Assembly: GCA_030374765.1 (NCBI GenBank)
Contig: JARGXX010000034.1
Span: 1 to 64,000, forward strand
Length of the DNA: 64,000 nucleotides
Source: Agarophyton chilense
Taxonomy: Eukaryota > Rhodophyta > Florideophyceae > Gracilariales > Gracilariaceae
Direction of reading: 5' to 3'
Part shown: one piece after another, positions 33,359 to 44,769 of the stretch
Layout of the letters: every line of letters starts with the position of its first letter
Position numbering within the stretch: position 1 is the first letter of the stretch
The notes under the pieces: model-generated
What the model was told of the DNA's origin: nothing
What the model saw: only the letters and a program-made list of their open reading frames with translations
Databases searched by the model: none
Translations under genes and position numbers: made by a program

Positions 33359-34800
33359 ATGCGCGCTGAATTTGAGACAGTCCGTAATCTTGGTACATAT
33401 GAGGATGCTACAAGTGATCATGGACAGCCAAGTTTTCCAGGATTTGTCTTTCATCTAGAAAGAGACCATCTTGGATGCCCAACACGTTTCAAAGCTCGAC
33501 TTGTTTCTAGAGGAAAATTTCAAGATGTTTCCACAAACAGTTTTTATGCTCCGGTGTTAAACTTCGAGATTTTGCGAATGATGATGGTTGTTGCTACTGC
33601 TATGAATTGGGACCGTTAACATGTCGATGTGAAAGGTGCCTTTCTTCATGCGACTATGCCCATGGAGACGCCATTTGGGATCAAACTCCCTGCCGTCCCT
33701 GATGTAGATGAAGCAGATGGTCGCGTCGTCAAACTTGTCAAATTTTTGTATGGCACTCGAGAAGCCCCACGAATTTGGTTTGAGAACATTTCAGCTGACA
33801 TCCGCAACATCGGTTTTAAATCACTTCACGCAGCATTGTGTGTGTTTGTGAAAAGAATTGGTCTGACTTCAGTCGTCGTCTTTGCCTATGTAGACGATCT
33901 GAGCATATTTGGTCCTTCTAACCTCACGTAATGGGTTAAGAAGGAACTTGGAGCGCAATATGATATATCCGATCTTGGTCACACGGATCTGTATTTGGGA
34001 GTATCAATTGTAGAGAAGCCTAAATCAATCACTCTTTATCAGCGTTTTTTGATCGAGAAAGTTGTTCGCATGGGCCGTATGAATGATGCTTTGCCACCAG
34101 TTTACACCCTACCAGGCACCCATTGTCTGTATGATGCTTTCGCTGTCCCTACGGAATCTTAGTTAACGTCCATGAGTAATATCCCGTACTTGGATCCATG
34201 CTTTTTCTGAGCACACGAACGCGACCGGATTTTTCGGTGTCTGTTTCAATGCTGGGAAAGTTTTCATATAACCCATTTCCTCAGCCTTGGCAGTGCATGA
34301 AGAGAGTGGTACGTTACCTGATCAAAACCGCAAGATATGGCTTGATGATTCCTCGATCATGTTCTATTGCTATATTAGCATTGTCCGATGCTGATTGGGG
34401 TCGTGACTTGGACAAACGTCGCTCCAGGGGGGGTTTTGTTGTCTGTGTTGGCAATGTACCCGTCATACGGAGTTCGAAGCTGAAAAAGTTTACAGTCCTT
34501 TCTACTACAGAAGCCGAGTTCTATGCCATCTCTGAGTGCATCAAGCAGTTTTATTGGCTGCAGAACGTTTTTGAGGACCTTGGACTGGATTGTAACAAAC
34601 CTGTGCCATTGAATCAAGACAAACTTGGAGATATATCTTGGACAAAGACTGATTTTGGAATGCGGAAAGTCAAGCATATTGAAATCAGGCACCATCACGT
34701 TTTGGATGCAGTCAACTGTGGTTTGGTCAAGATACAACACGTGGCATCAGCGCAAAATCGAGCCGACATTTTTACAAAGTCTGATTGGCGATGTTTTTAA
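33359..34800 (+). pseudogene. Copia B reverse transcriptase and RNase H
   Basis: RT blocks RFKARLVSRGKFQ, HVDVKGAFLHA and the copia-type catalytic FAYVDDLSIF are present. RNase H shows TRPDFSVSVSMLG, LSDADWGRD, LSTTEAEFYAI and the end HHHVLDAV...HVASAQNRADIFTK. Stops interrupt the frame at 33617-33619, after 33929 and near 34160. The acidic segment at 32948-33349 upstream is the usual variable linker between integrase and RT. The gene ends about 55 bp before the presumed 3' LTR. Confidence 0.9.
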
Positions 34801-34855
34801 CCAACATCGCAACGCTTTGCTTGTTACTCCCTTACTGGTCGAGGGGGGATCTCAG

Positions 34856-35010
34856 TGACTTTGAATGTTTGAACTACGTTTTTCTTTTGTATTTGTAATC
34901 TTTTACGAGACATTCTTTTACGTGAGCATAGACTAGCTTATGCTCACGTGTGTTTCTTTGCGTTTATAAAGGGAGGACTTCTGTGCACACATACTGGCAT
35001 CTGACGTCCC
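34856..35010 (+). repeat. Probable 3' LTR of copia B (left part; right end unknown)
   Basis: A purine tract GAGGGGGGAT (34841-34850) is followed by TGACTTTGAATG. Inside are an 11-bp inverted repeat ACGTGAGCATA...TATGCTCACGT (34920-34948) and a TATA box TTTATAAAGG (34961-34970). No second copy is in the window, so the end is a guess. Confidence 0.5.
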
Positions 35011-35039
35011 CTCAACTCGTTTGTCTTGTTTTCACCTGA

Positions 35040-36190
35040 ATTGCCTCTGCTACCCTCATTTGCACTCGTGTTGTGAGCTCGCCAACGCTAATGCCAAATT
35101 GCAAAACGCTTCAGACAAATTGATGCGACAGGTCGGTTTAATTCGGTCTGTTTATGTGCTGCAGTTATCCTACAAAAATCACAACGGAAAATTGGAGCTT
35201 GGAGTAACCAAGATCGTTGATGATATGGAAGTGGCACGCGGAGGCAACACAGCAGAACGCTTTCTCGCAGTGTTTAATGACAAATTTAAATTCGAAGTGA
35301 TTAGTAAGGTTCCAGGAAAATTCAGGTTCTTCGGAATCAACACGATATAGAAAGATGACTTTAAAGTGGAAACCAACGCAGACGAAAAGATAGAAGGCGT
35401 ATCAGAGTATCCCATATCACATCCGAGAAAAAAGGAATATGATGAAGCGCTCTAAAAGATACAGAAAAGTGCATATGCCTCCTTCAACAGCTCCGTCAGC
35501 TAAATAGGTAGTGCAGGCTATTCGATGTGTGCTTTCTACCGTTTTACTTACAGCAGAAGGCGCCAGACCTACGTGTTTTGCATCTAATCGTAGAGATCAA
35601 TACTGTTCGTAAGCTGAAAAGCTAGAAACCACGATGGCCTATCTAAGGCCTACCGATCGTGAAAACTATGAATAAAGCTTTTTAGTATTTTCCGGCTCAT
35701 CAAGGATTGATGCAGTCAGGCAATTTGGAGCAGTGACAGGACTTTACATTGGACCGTTCGTGAAGAATGCAATTTATGAGGTGGATTCATGGATGTTACA
35801 AAAATCTAACTGTTTTGTTGAAAGCGTACCAGCGGCAGAGAACTTTGCTGCTGGTGAAGAAATAGTAGAAAAAAAGACCGTAAGAAATGCATTTCAAGAA
35901 TTATTGGACGTTGACATCAGCATGAGGATATAATTCGATTTGAAGGACTTCTATACATCGGTGGCCACGCAAAAGATCTCGATTGACAAATCACTTACAG
36001 AAGAGGTCAGCAGCATAGGCTTCGAGTTCGAAACTGGCTGCGTAGAGTCGATTTCATGGATACCAGGATAGATCAACTTAACAGATTCTCTGACGGAGAA
36101 AAATAGTTGTATCACCAATGGTTTACAGTTGACACTATGCACCGGTCGACTAAACATCGACTTCAAAGAAGCATCAAAAACCAAAAGCTC
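35040..36190 (+). pseudogene. Fragment of another copia: RT tail and RNase H
   Basis: Consecutive broken frames read LAVFNDKFKFEVISKVP and FFGINTI (RT tail), then RKKEYDEAL and KSAYASFNSSV, then an RNase H-like run: FGAVTGLYIGPFVKNAIYEV, ESVPAAENFAAGEEI, DLKDFYTS and SISWIPG. This is the layout of a copia 3' pol, but the sequence differs from copia B, so it is a separate, older lineage. At least five stops occur. An LTR may follow near 36260-36400, where CATATAAACACAAC looks like a TATA box. Confidence 0.6.
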
Positions 36191-36847
36191 TCAGAAGAAT
36201 TTTGGTTAACAAGAAAGAGAGATGGATATAGATGCCTTGATGTCGTGGCAGACATGTAACTGACACGAGAGAACTGTTATTACATTGCAACCGGTTAGAC
36301 ATTTATATGTATTCAAACTGTATTACGTGACAGTTGTCGCACTAGCATATAAACACAACTGTGTGCTACTCGGAGTCCATCTGACTAAATGGACGGCTAC
36401 ACTGCATCCCTAGTTGTCCCAGATCCTACTTAGTACACGACTACGGCTTCTGACGTTGAGCTTGACAATTTCGCAGAGCGATCGCGACAGAAAACATGAG
36501 CGGTGAGGCCTACTTGATCAGATCTGTATATGTCGTATCATAAGCTCGAAGGGCTGACACAACTCATCGGGAAGCAAAACTGTCGTCTATAGAGATACTT
36601 GGCATGTTAATGACTTGCCAAAAATCTGTACAGACGGCTGTTGAGATACTAGATACAATTAAATGGACAAAACGCCAATTGTCCTCGGTCATCAGTCAGA
36701 TACGTCACTACCCCCGTAGCTCAGATAAACTCCCATCTGCGTACTTTGAAACCCCAGTAAAGATGGTGAAGAACTTAACTTTAATCCCCATGTCAGCAGA
36801 TCTTCAGTGATACCTCACAAGACACGGCAGGCAAGTCTAAAGTGGAA
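36191..36847. other. Spacer between copia debris and channel gene
   Basis: About 650 bp, AT-rich. Its left part may be an LTR remnant. Near 36780-36785 the minus strand reads ATTAAA, a possible poly(A) signal for the channel gene about 65 nt after its stop. No gene seen. Confidence 0.4.
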
Positions 36848-38631
36848 CTATGCCATTGAACTAGGTCCAGTGTCTTTTTCCGTACGTGTAGAACGCAGGA
36901 ACAGATCAAAGAGCATGCAACAGAATACTATTCCTCCAACTGAAAACACAAGAGCAAAAAACAATCCTAACTTCCAAAATGTGAGAGTCACAGAACCATC
37001 GTCACCACATCCCTGTCTCTCAAAGTCTTGTTGCATACCTGTTTTTGAAGTGTTTCGTAGGAATTCAAGAGTGGCTAAGCTCATGGGGGTAGTCAGATCT
37101 GAACCTTTCGGTAAAAGCATGTGGAGTCCTGCAGTCCAAATTGGTTCGCCTAGTAACACCAAGTCGCCACAAGGCCGTTTTAGCATTTCCCATCTAATAC
37201 TGTCTTCCATTGCAATGCCAAATTTGCACTTTGCTCCATCCACCAAGGAAAACAAATCATCATACGATGGTACATACGTTGGGGAATGTCCGGTATGACA
37301 ATCACTGCCGGCGTTCATCACGGAAGGAACAACAATTGTTTGTCAGCTATAAAGATGCATGCAAATGGGCGCATGCGGCTCTACAGTATTACATTAGCGA
37401 TATCAAAAACGCAGAAACTGTGGAGAGGGAAAACGTACTCAAGAGAGAGAGAAGTTTTCCAGTACACCTCCAAAGCACCGCCTCTCAAAAAGCAAACATC
37501 ACGTGGATGAACCCGACACATCTTAAAGTCCGCAATGGATTGAAAGTTTGAGGACACCGATTCTTGCACCAACGAGGCCCTGAAATAGAAGAAAGCATTG
37601 CAAGAGAATGATAAGTATCAAGCCGAGTTCACTATGCCGTGCTCAAATACTGATATGTACGTCATACTGGCTTCGTAAGAGAGAATTAAAAACAACGAAC
37701 ACACGGAAATAGAAATGTTCAGAAACCACTGTCGAGTTGATTTGCCATTCGCGACCACCGGATCGTCGGTCGTGAGAAGCATTCGGGTAACTACACAGGT
37801 GACATACAATAAGAACGTTAACACATTAGTCGTCAGCCTCAAAAGACGGCAAACAAGTGCATTGACTCACTTGTGCTCTGGATGCCTTTGCGTATCCGAT
37901 AGAGTACTGGGCTCTTCATGATGTAGTGCCAGAAGCGTGCAAAAGTGCCCTTTTCGAAAGCAGGCTTGTACGGTGCTGCTGGAGCAAAGCCTCTATCCAA
38001 AAGTTTGAGAGAAGTAAACATGGCAAACAGGCCAAATATACAAAGCCAGGACAATAGGTCAAAAGTTTGAAAGAAGAAAAAACGATTTGGTGAAGCGAAA
38101 GTATTCTTCTTCAAAGTGAAGACGCGAAAACTATCATGGGCAAAAGGCTCAACAAAATCCGCCTTGCCGTAGCGCTCAAAGGTTTGAAACCAGCCACCGA
38201 TGCCAATATCACAATGACATTTCATCGACTGATGTACTTGGCCTGCTGTTTTGTTCGTACATTCGAAGAGGTTGTCCACAAAGGAGTTGAATCCATTTTC
38301 GTCTTCTTTAGCGAATAATTCCATGCTTGAGCAAGTCCAGCCCATGTTTGCTTGAATTTCTCGGAGGTACTCTGCTATGAAGCCATCTAGACCGCCCTTG
38401 GTACCGGTGATGCGAGGTCAGTCGAATGAAATGTACAAATTGCTTAAGAGAGTTGGAACTCACATTTACGTTGATTTGAGGGTTCGGAAAGCTTACTGGA
38501 GGTTCGTTCATGAAGCAACAGCGTAATGGAAGCGGCGAAGGCAAATTATTGATCATGCTTGATCCGCGAGAGAAGATTGTGGCGCACAGACAAAAAACTG
38601 AAGTGAGATGTTGCAGCTGAGACAGCACCAT
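36848..38631 (-). CDS. Ionotropic glutamate receptor-like channel, five exons
   Basis: Splicing 38631-38464, 38396-37871, 37790-37661, 37579-37439 and 37304-36848 gives one open frame of 473 aa. The four introns (67, 80, 81 and 134 nt) all have GT...AG ends: donors GTGAGT, GTGAGT, GTACAT and GTACGT, with a TGTTAAC branch site in intron 2. Layout: signal peptide (1-24); ligand-binding S1 starting MNEPPV, with GGLDGFIAEYL and TFERYGKADFVEPF, where R131 matches the agonist-carboxylate Arg of iGluRs; M1 (164-189); a pore-loop region; M3 with LILSYEASMTASL matching the SYTANLAAF gate; S2 with FGIAMEDS and LLPKGSDLTTPMSLATLEFL; M4 (431-458). There is no amino-terminal domain, so it is compact. It probably forms a plasma-membrane cation channel; ligand and selectivity cannot be read. 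Confidence 0.8.
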
Positions 38632-38725
38632 GTCTTCGTAAATCAGGGCTAGAAGTGAAAAACTACCACTGGCTTTGGGGATGGTGGACTGCACTTGGAC
38701 TAGCAAACGAATGACACAGCGGGAC

Positions 38726-38732
38726 TTTTATG
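38726..38732 (-). promoter_or_regulatory. TATA-like box of the channel gene
   Basis: CATAAAA on the minus strand, about 95 nt before the chosen ATG at 38631. Confidence 0.4.
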
Positions 38733-38739
38733 ACGCTTC

Positions 38740-40740
38740 GTTGTGACGAATGAGCTAGTGTTATCTGACGTAGGAGGCGCGCTTCATACAGAGGATTGCT
38801 CCAATGGCTGAATGGCAGCGATATATCTTCCAACGACACATTCGCACACGGTGCGTTGCCATCTGAGGGCTTCTATTCGTATGTTGTATACACAACCGAG
38901 TGACACGAAAACGCACGAAGATTGTTGAGACAACATGCTTATCGAACGTTGATTGGCCACTTCGAGGTGCGGGGAAATGCCTTAGCAAAATGTTACTCGT
39001 GGTACACGAAACTGGAGATAAAGACATTAGAGTGCTTCAAGCATATACATGCCTGGTGATATAGCAAATCTCAGCAAGTGAGTTTTGCTATATTGTTAGA
39101 GTTAGAACATTTCGTCACACACTGAACTTCATTCTGTTTCGTTGTGCTGGCTGATCCTATACAACAAGACTCCTATCTGACAGTTTGCGTATGTCTCTAA
39201 CATTCGTCCCACACACAGCATTCATTCAATACAAGGGATGCTGGTAGCCGGCTACTATATTGTCACAATGGTTGGAGTGTGATAACCAAGCATTCAGTTC
39301 TCCGCATCATTCAAGATTGACAATGGCCAAAAACAATGAATGTCCATGCCAATAAACTGATACGTTTCCAATTTTTCGAGTGATAGAATACCATTCGTGG
39401 ACCTCAAATAATTCAGAAGAGTTTTGTTGGGTTTGGAATGACCCTATGGATTATTTCGCTCGTAGGCGCGGATCCCAGCCATTTGACTGGCCACAAGGCA
39501 AAGTGAGCGACATCGATACTTGCAAAGCACTCCAAAACCCTTTTCCGCGTCCAGCAGCCATCGCTTTGCATCATCACCAGTGGCAGTTGTACTCTCCACA
39601 CCTTGCTGGCTTGTCGTTGAATTGTCGCACTGTGTGCCCAATCCAGCAATGCTCAATCAAAGATTTCAAATAAGGTTTTAGTTTGTAGCCACTGGCTGCT
39701 TTCCAGTGGAAAAAGTGCACCGCACCAATAAAAAAACACAGTGTTGCCCATCGCTGTCCACCAAGCCAACCTTGGCATTCCGAAAGCATCGCAGCATTCC
39801 AACAAGAAAGCACAGGGCCTTCGCCCACTTCGTTCGACTTCGCAGCCAGACTTCCTTCAATGTAAGTATGAACAGAATTCGGGTACTACCGAATGGTATG
39901 AATCAAGCTATCGAACCCCATCGCCGAATGATTTCTTGGAGATTCGTGTTGTATTTAGGTACATGTTTGAGTACTGCCAAGTAATACAACTATATAGTCG
40001 TTAGCGGTTGCAATGTAACATCTATTCTCTCGTGCATATTACCGTTAGTTGTAAGTCATTCATACGATATCGAAGGAAATCAGGAGCTTCAAACTCTGAG
40101 CCAATCGAGAGGGTTTCTGCCACAGTGCACCTTACAACATTCGCCCCAGTGGTCTCACCAGTGGTGGGTGCAAATCAGCAAAACTTCTTCATCTTGTTTG
40201 AGGCTTTCTGTTCTAGCAGAGAGCAATGAAAATGCGCTCCAATGAGTGACTCTTGGAACAGAGGAAACTCGGTAAAACCGGAAGGTAGGGTGGTTGCTGA
40301 CATGACATCGGCGCAACGGCAACGGCAACGGCAAGAAATCCAAGTTTTAAGTAACCAATGCAGAATTCGAAGCTGAATAGTTAATATTAGCATCCGTTTA
40401 TGCAGCCTGCAAGAGACACTGCTCCCCTGTGATTGCAACAGACTTGCTGCGAGCCGAGGACAGTGCGATATGTGCTTAAGGCACGAACAGAAGTAGATGC
40501 TGATGACTGCGAGCGTGGAATGGGGTTGGGTTGCGCTAGTGACGTTTAGTGTGGTATAGGCATTATACTCGCGGGGATTGATCGGTGCAGCAGCGCTAAT
40601 ACTGGGCAAGCACGGTATTTGTTTATGAGACGGTGAATGTTGACTTTTGCACCTGTCCACAATTCTCCACAACCGCTGTGTAAAACAGCACGGAACCAGG
40701 TTGACACAATGCTGAACGAAGCGATCGATGAGAATGGCCC
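38740..40740. other. Two kilobases without a supportable gene
   Basis: Short frames occur on both strands but none has a recognisable motif. Notable sequences are a hairpin around 39058-39092 (TATAGCAAA...TTTTGCTATA with one mismatch) and a short GCAACG repeat near 40312-40333. Small exons could hide here, since the neighbouring channel gene has introns. Confidence 0.4.
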
Positions 40741-40744
40741 ACTT

Positions 40745-40750
40745 TTTATT
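40745..40750 (-). terminator. Poly(A) signal of the secreted-protein gene
   Basis: AATAAA on the minus strand, about 50 nt past the stop at 40799. Confidence 0.6.
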
Positions 40751-40798
40751 TAGACAGATTCGATAGCTCGGTGTGCATCATAGGTCTACGGTGTGCAC

Positions 40799-41731
40799 CT
40801 ATTTCGACTTGGAGTATGGACTCCCACCATGATACTTACCATCGCCACGAGTATCGATAGTAAGCTCCAATCCCCCACTAGAAGTGACTATACCACCGCC
40901 AGCCCCTTTGCCTGCTAGTGCGTTGTTAACTAGGCTCCCGATGATGGACCCGCCGCCGGATACAGCTCCTGCCCCGCCATTGGCGGCAATGATATTTGCA
41001 AGGCCAGACCCGCCGGAGATTAATCCGGCGTTTACAGCATCGCCTGCTCCCAAGGTGCCTGAACCGCCAATACCCGCGGTGACGAGAGCGCCCGCCGCAT
41101 CAGCATTTCCACCACCGCCGCCAGAGCCGCCGACTACAGTGCTGAAGTCGAAAACAGGCACAGCAATAACAGGTTTCTTGACAACAATTGCGTTCGGGAC
41201 GGAGATGGAGTCCACTAACGGGCTTGGGCCCGATTTGTCAGAGCTCGTGTCGGACTTGGGAGATGCATGTGCAGTTTCACGAGGTTGATAGTACGGGTTG
41301 TGGGTTGGTGGTTTTGACGACGATGGTGGAGATGGTTCCGGTTCAGATGTCGTTTTCGGTGTTGGCTCAGGGTAAGGAGTGAAGTCGGGCTTAGGTGAAT
41401 AGTATGATTCGTACGGGTGGTAGGTTTGTGGTTTTGACGACGGTGTTGTAGATGGTTCCGGTTCAGATGTCGTCTTCGGTGTTGGCTCAGGGGAAGGAGT
41501 GGCGTCGGGCTTGGTTGGATAATAGGGTTCGTACGGCTTATATGTTTCATAAATCGGAGGCTTGTATGTTTTCGGCGAGGGCTCAGGTTCTGACGTCGGG
41601 TCTGGAGTGGCGTGCGAAACAGAAGTTTTGTCGTACGGCGTGTAGTAGCTCGATCGAACGATCGGGGATGCAGAGGCTGTCAGAGAGGAGAACAGCAGAG
41701 CTACTAAAAAATAAGCTTTGACGAAGCTCAT
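40799..41731 (-). CDS. Secreted Pro-rich / Gly-rich repeat protein
   Basis: 310 aa, intronless. Residues 1-22 are a signal peptide (hydrophobic YFLVALLFSSLTASA, likely cut after SASA). Residues ~25-165 are Pro/Ser/Thr/Tyr-rich with imperfect repeats of YYxPKPDxTPxPEPTPKT and SEPEPS, the style of extracellular-matrix or wall proteins. A short hydrophobic segment (NAIVVKKPVIAVPVFDF) leads to a Gly/Ala-rich half (GGSGGGGG, GGSGLANIIAANGG, GAGGG). There is no transmembrane anchor after the signal peptide. It has a TATA box at 41805-41811 and AATAAA after the stop, so it looks like a compact, expressed host gene. No enzymatic motif; a structural, possibly hydroxyproline-glycosylated role is inference. 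Confidence 0.8.
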   Translation of the reverse strand: MSFVKAYFLVALLFSSLTASASPIVRSSYYTPYDKTSVSHATPDPTSEPEPSPKTYKPPIYETYKPYEPYYPTKPDATPSPEPTPKTTSEPEPSTTPSSKPQTYHPYESYYSPKPDFTPYPEPTPKTTSEPEPSPPSSSKPPTHNPYYQPRETAHASPKSDTSSDKSGPSPLVDSISVPNAIVVKKPVIAVPVFDFSTVVGGSGGGGGNADAAGALVTAGIGGSGTLGAGDAVNAGLISGGSGLANIIAANGGAGAVSGGGSIIGSLVNNALAGKGAGGGIVTSSGGLELTIDTRGDGKYHGGSPYSKSK

Positions 41732-41804
41732 TGTGATTACAAAAGAGTTTGGGAATTTGAGAGTGTAGAGGAGCGCAAGAGTCGGGCTGACTTTCGGCGG
41801 GGGT

Positions 41805-41811
41805 CTTTATA
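41805..41811 (-). promoter_or_regulatory. TATA box of the secreted-protein gene
   Basis: TATAAAG on the minus strand, 74 nt before the ATG; transcription would start near 41775-41780. Confidence 0.65.
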
Positions 41812-41819
41812 GGAACTAG

Positions 41820-44117
41820 TACTCTTTGATAACAGCAAATGGAATAGGGAACTCAGCGTCATGAGCAAGGTTTAAACTGTAAACAAGTATATGTACGGCT
41901 TAAGGGCGTCTACTCTTGTGTAGAATTTGCATCGTGGAAACTCTGGTTGGTTAAATTGTTTAACTCTGTTCGGTAGAATGCACTTTAATCGTATTTGTGG
42001 CTATAAACAACGTACCGTATGTACATCAAAATGTTTTGGATTCTCGATCAGATCCGTGTGCATTGTATGTGAGAAGCTGGGTTTATTTTCGACTTCGTTG
42101 AACACCTCTCTCTGCAATTGGGCGGTAAATAAATGCATCGCAAAGTTGCCCAAGCATGAGAGTTTGGAATATAGAGATTGTTGCACCAAGAGTTGATAAA
42201 CGGCGAGCTGAAACCGTCAAGAGCAGAGGGACAATGACACACCAAAACGAACAAGTCTGCAGCTGTATGTCGGACGACAACTATCTGAATCCGGAAATGT
42301 GGGGTGACGAAGCATTGTTCTACGATTGACGTGCGCTGACGTTCCGGGGATTGTTTTGTATAACATGTATGAAGAGACAAAGTTTGTCAGCCAAAACGCA
42401 ATGCCGAGCGGTAAAGGTGGGGGGCTGGTGGTTAATCATCGTATATCCTGTGTTCGACGTAAGGTCTATCGAAATCCGCGTGACCCGTTATCGCACGTTT
42501 TTGGTATAATGCGTCTATCGCACCGCTGAGCAGTTTTGCCCAATAAACATCATTCTAACAATGGTGGGGAAAACAGCGTATTCTTTATGCCAATGCAATG
42601 CACTGAAAGAATGCATATTACACATTATCTGTAAAGTTGTTGCTGCATGCGATGTGTATAGCTGGTGAATAGTTGAGTATATGAATAAAGATCCGATTCG
42701 AAGCCCCGACTTTTAATCACAATGCAACAAGTGTGATTTCCAAGGACCGCTGAGTAATCACAGATACAGTGCGCCAAACAGCTGAGAGAGGACGGCACAT
42801 CCCATGGGCGCAGCGACGAGCCCGCTGCCTCTCAACGCTCAGGGAATCGCAAAACGATAGGCTGTTAAGTGGTGCTAGCTGTATGTCTGTGTACGTCATG
42901 CAACGCAAATGTGGAGTTTTGCTGTGGTGCTTATAGCGATGTATAAAAGTGTATTCCGCGACACTGCACTCAAAGCAGCGTTTCTCACTGTCATTCTGGC
43001 CCACCAAGCCATGACAAATGCATGCTGGGTCTGGTTTCCCCGATTAACAGAGCCAGCGTAACTCCCATTCTCACGATCGCCCATTTTCGTCCTTCAACCG
43101 TCACTTCCTCAAGTCGGGCGGGCGCACCAGGAGAGCTTTTCATCGTCAATGTCAATTGCCAAAGAGAGCTTGCCGTTGCTGATAGAGCGATATTTTTAAT
43201 GGTAATTCGCGACACCGGGCCAACGTTTGGCGCTCACGTGCCAGAGTCTACTATGAGGCGCGCTTAGTGCTTTCAGTCGAAATAAAAGCAAACGGCTCAT
43301 ACACAGCGTTTCTACTCACTATTTACACTGTCTGAGATTTAACTGTAGTAGATCTTCGGTACCTACGCCGCTACATTTTGTTTTTCTTGTTGAGGCTCTC
43401 TTTCAGACATTTGACTGATTTGTATGGCGTCTCGCATAAAACTACATTGGTGAGTACAAATCGTCGACCATAAGATGACGTACACAAGGAACCCATGTGT
43501 CAAATCAAAGGAATTGTTTCGCCATAGTTTGATGATCTTAGAAACTGTCGACCACATATTGCTCGTTCGAAGGACTTTAAAGTGTCTTTTCAAAAATGAA
43601 CCTGTACGACTCCATTTTGACGACGATTGCGTCGGACAGGAGTGAATTGTTCTCGCACAACTCTTTCCGACAGAGTTCGGTTTTATATCCTGGGTATTGT
43701 ATGTATGGTTCACTCGTCTTTGTAGTTTACGGAAACTCTTTAATGGGCAACAAAAAACAAATTAGAGCAAAAGAGAAGTTCAGTATTTTTCAGTTTCATT
43801 TTTTGAGTCAGACTTTCTGTGACGCAGAGTTCTGGTAAAACAGTGTCCGTCTCTCTCTGGCTGGGGAGAGGGAATCAGCTGGTGCATTGTATTTTTTTAA
43901 GCACGATTTGCTATGATGCGACTCTGGCTGATCTCAAGTTGCAGCCGAGCGCCCAACGCGTCGTGGCTTGTGTCAAACAGCATAACAGTATAGATAACAG
44001 TAGATAAGAACGACGACGACGACGAACTCAAGTAAAGACAAGAGGCAGTGCCTTCAACTCACAGCTTGTACAATCCGCGAAACAATAATAAATACATCCC
44101 AAGATTCTTACCGTTCA
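41820..44117. other. About 2.3 kb without a supportable gene
   Basis: Several frames of 60-110 codons lie on both strands, mostly overlapping one another and without motifs. One plus-strand frame (43022-43267, 81 codons) is followed by AATAAA at 43280-43285, but the opposite strand is equally open, so I do not call it. A short GAC-triplet run is at 44009-44025. Confidence 0.4.
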
Positions 44118-44769
44118 GGCCCGTTCTTAACAAGCGTGGATTCACCGTGAATCCACGCGTGAAGGACGGGTGGCACCATATAATTGTTCAAAGAAAAATT
44201 TTGACTTTTGCACAGAAAGAGCAGTATGTTTTCTTGTATGCCCCTGGCTGTAATGGGAATGCGCAGTTATGGAGGCATCAAATCCCCGCAATATCGCGAA
44301 GTGGACCAGCATCTACGCAGTGCATATTATCGAAACCTGCTTTGGTGCCCAGGCCAATCAATTCTTGGCGTAACCTTGCACCGCATCTCAATCTATAACC
44401 AGCCGGTTACTGCACATTGCGTTTTCTCGCACAACCTCCGCACCCTACACCAAACATGTCCCAAAAAGGACACGGTTCTGTTTTCCGAACGATCAGAACC
44501 CCATCGTAGCATGAACTCAGAAGCTCAAACAACATTTCTCATCCCAAAACTACAACATCGCGTTTAATGCAATTCAAGCACGATGCACATTAAACAGAAA
44601 TGAAATGTGGCCCGATGTCTGTTCACTAACTAAGACTGCTCTTCACAAAAGTTAATATACTGTACGCAATTCTTAAACAAATCAAAATATTCGTTCACGC
44701 TCATTCACATTCACGCTCGTTCACGCTCATTCACGTTCACGTTCATTCACGCTTGTTAAGAACGGCCCT
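44118..44769. mobile_element. Inverted-repeat element of ~650 bp (non-autonomous DNA transposon-like)
   Basis: CCGTTCTTAACAAGCGTG at 44121-44138 is the exact reverse complement of 44748-44765, and the outer bases (CAGGC.. on the left; CTGAGGGC.. read inward from the right) nearly match, giving a hAT-style CAGGGC end. Just inside the left end is a perfect palindrome (44134-44158, 12-bp arms). Just inside the right end is a TTCACG-type short tandem repeat (44694-44750). The interior has no transposase-like frame. I see no convincing 8-bp target duplication, so the class is tentative. Confidence 0.55.

Larger units (their letters stand above)
19428..35010 (+). mobile_element. Decayed Ty1/copia retrotransposon B, split by element A
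   Basis: Gag, protease, integrase, reverse transcriptase and RNase H occur in copia order (integrase before RT), interrupted between protease and integrase by the 11.4-kb gypsy element A plus one copy of its target-site duplication. Many stops and at least one frameshift show it is dead. The 5' LTR is not seen; the 3' LTR begins at about 34856 after a purine tract. Confidence 0.85.

Noticed and set aside
39380-39860. Overlapping 60-97 codon frames on both strands
   Set aside because: No motif, no splice-consistent extension found, mutually exclusive strands.
40884-41288. 134-codon plus-strand Pro/Ala-rich frame
   Set aside because: Complement of the Gly-rich half of the secreted protein, which has signal peptide, TATA box and poly(A) signal.
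43022-43267. 81-codon plus-strand frame followed by AATAAA
   Set aside because: The opposite strand is equally open and neither product has recognisable features.
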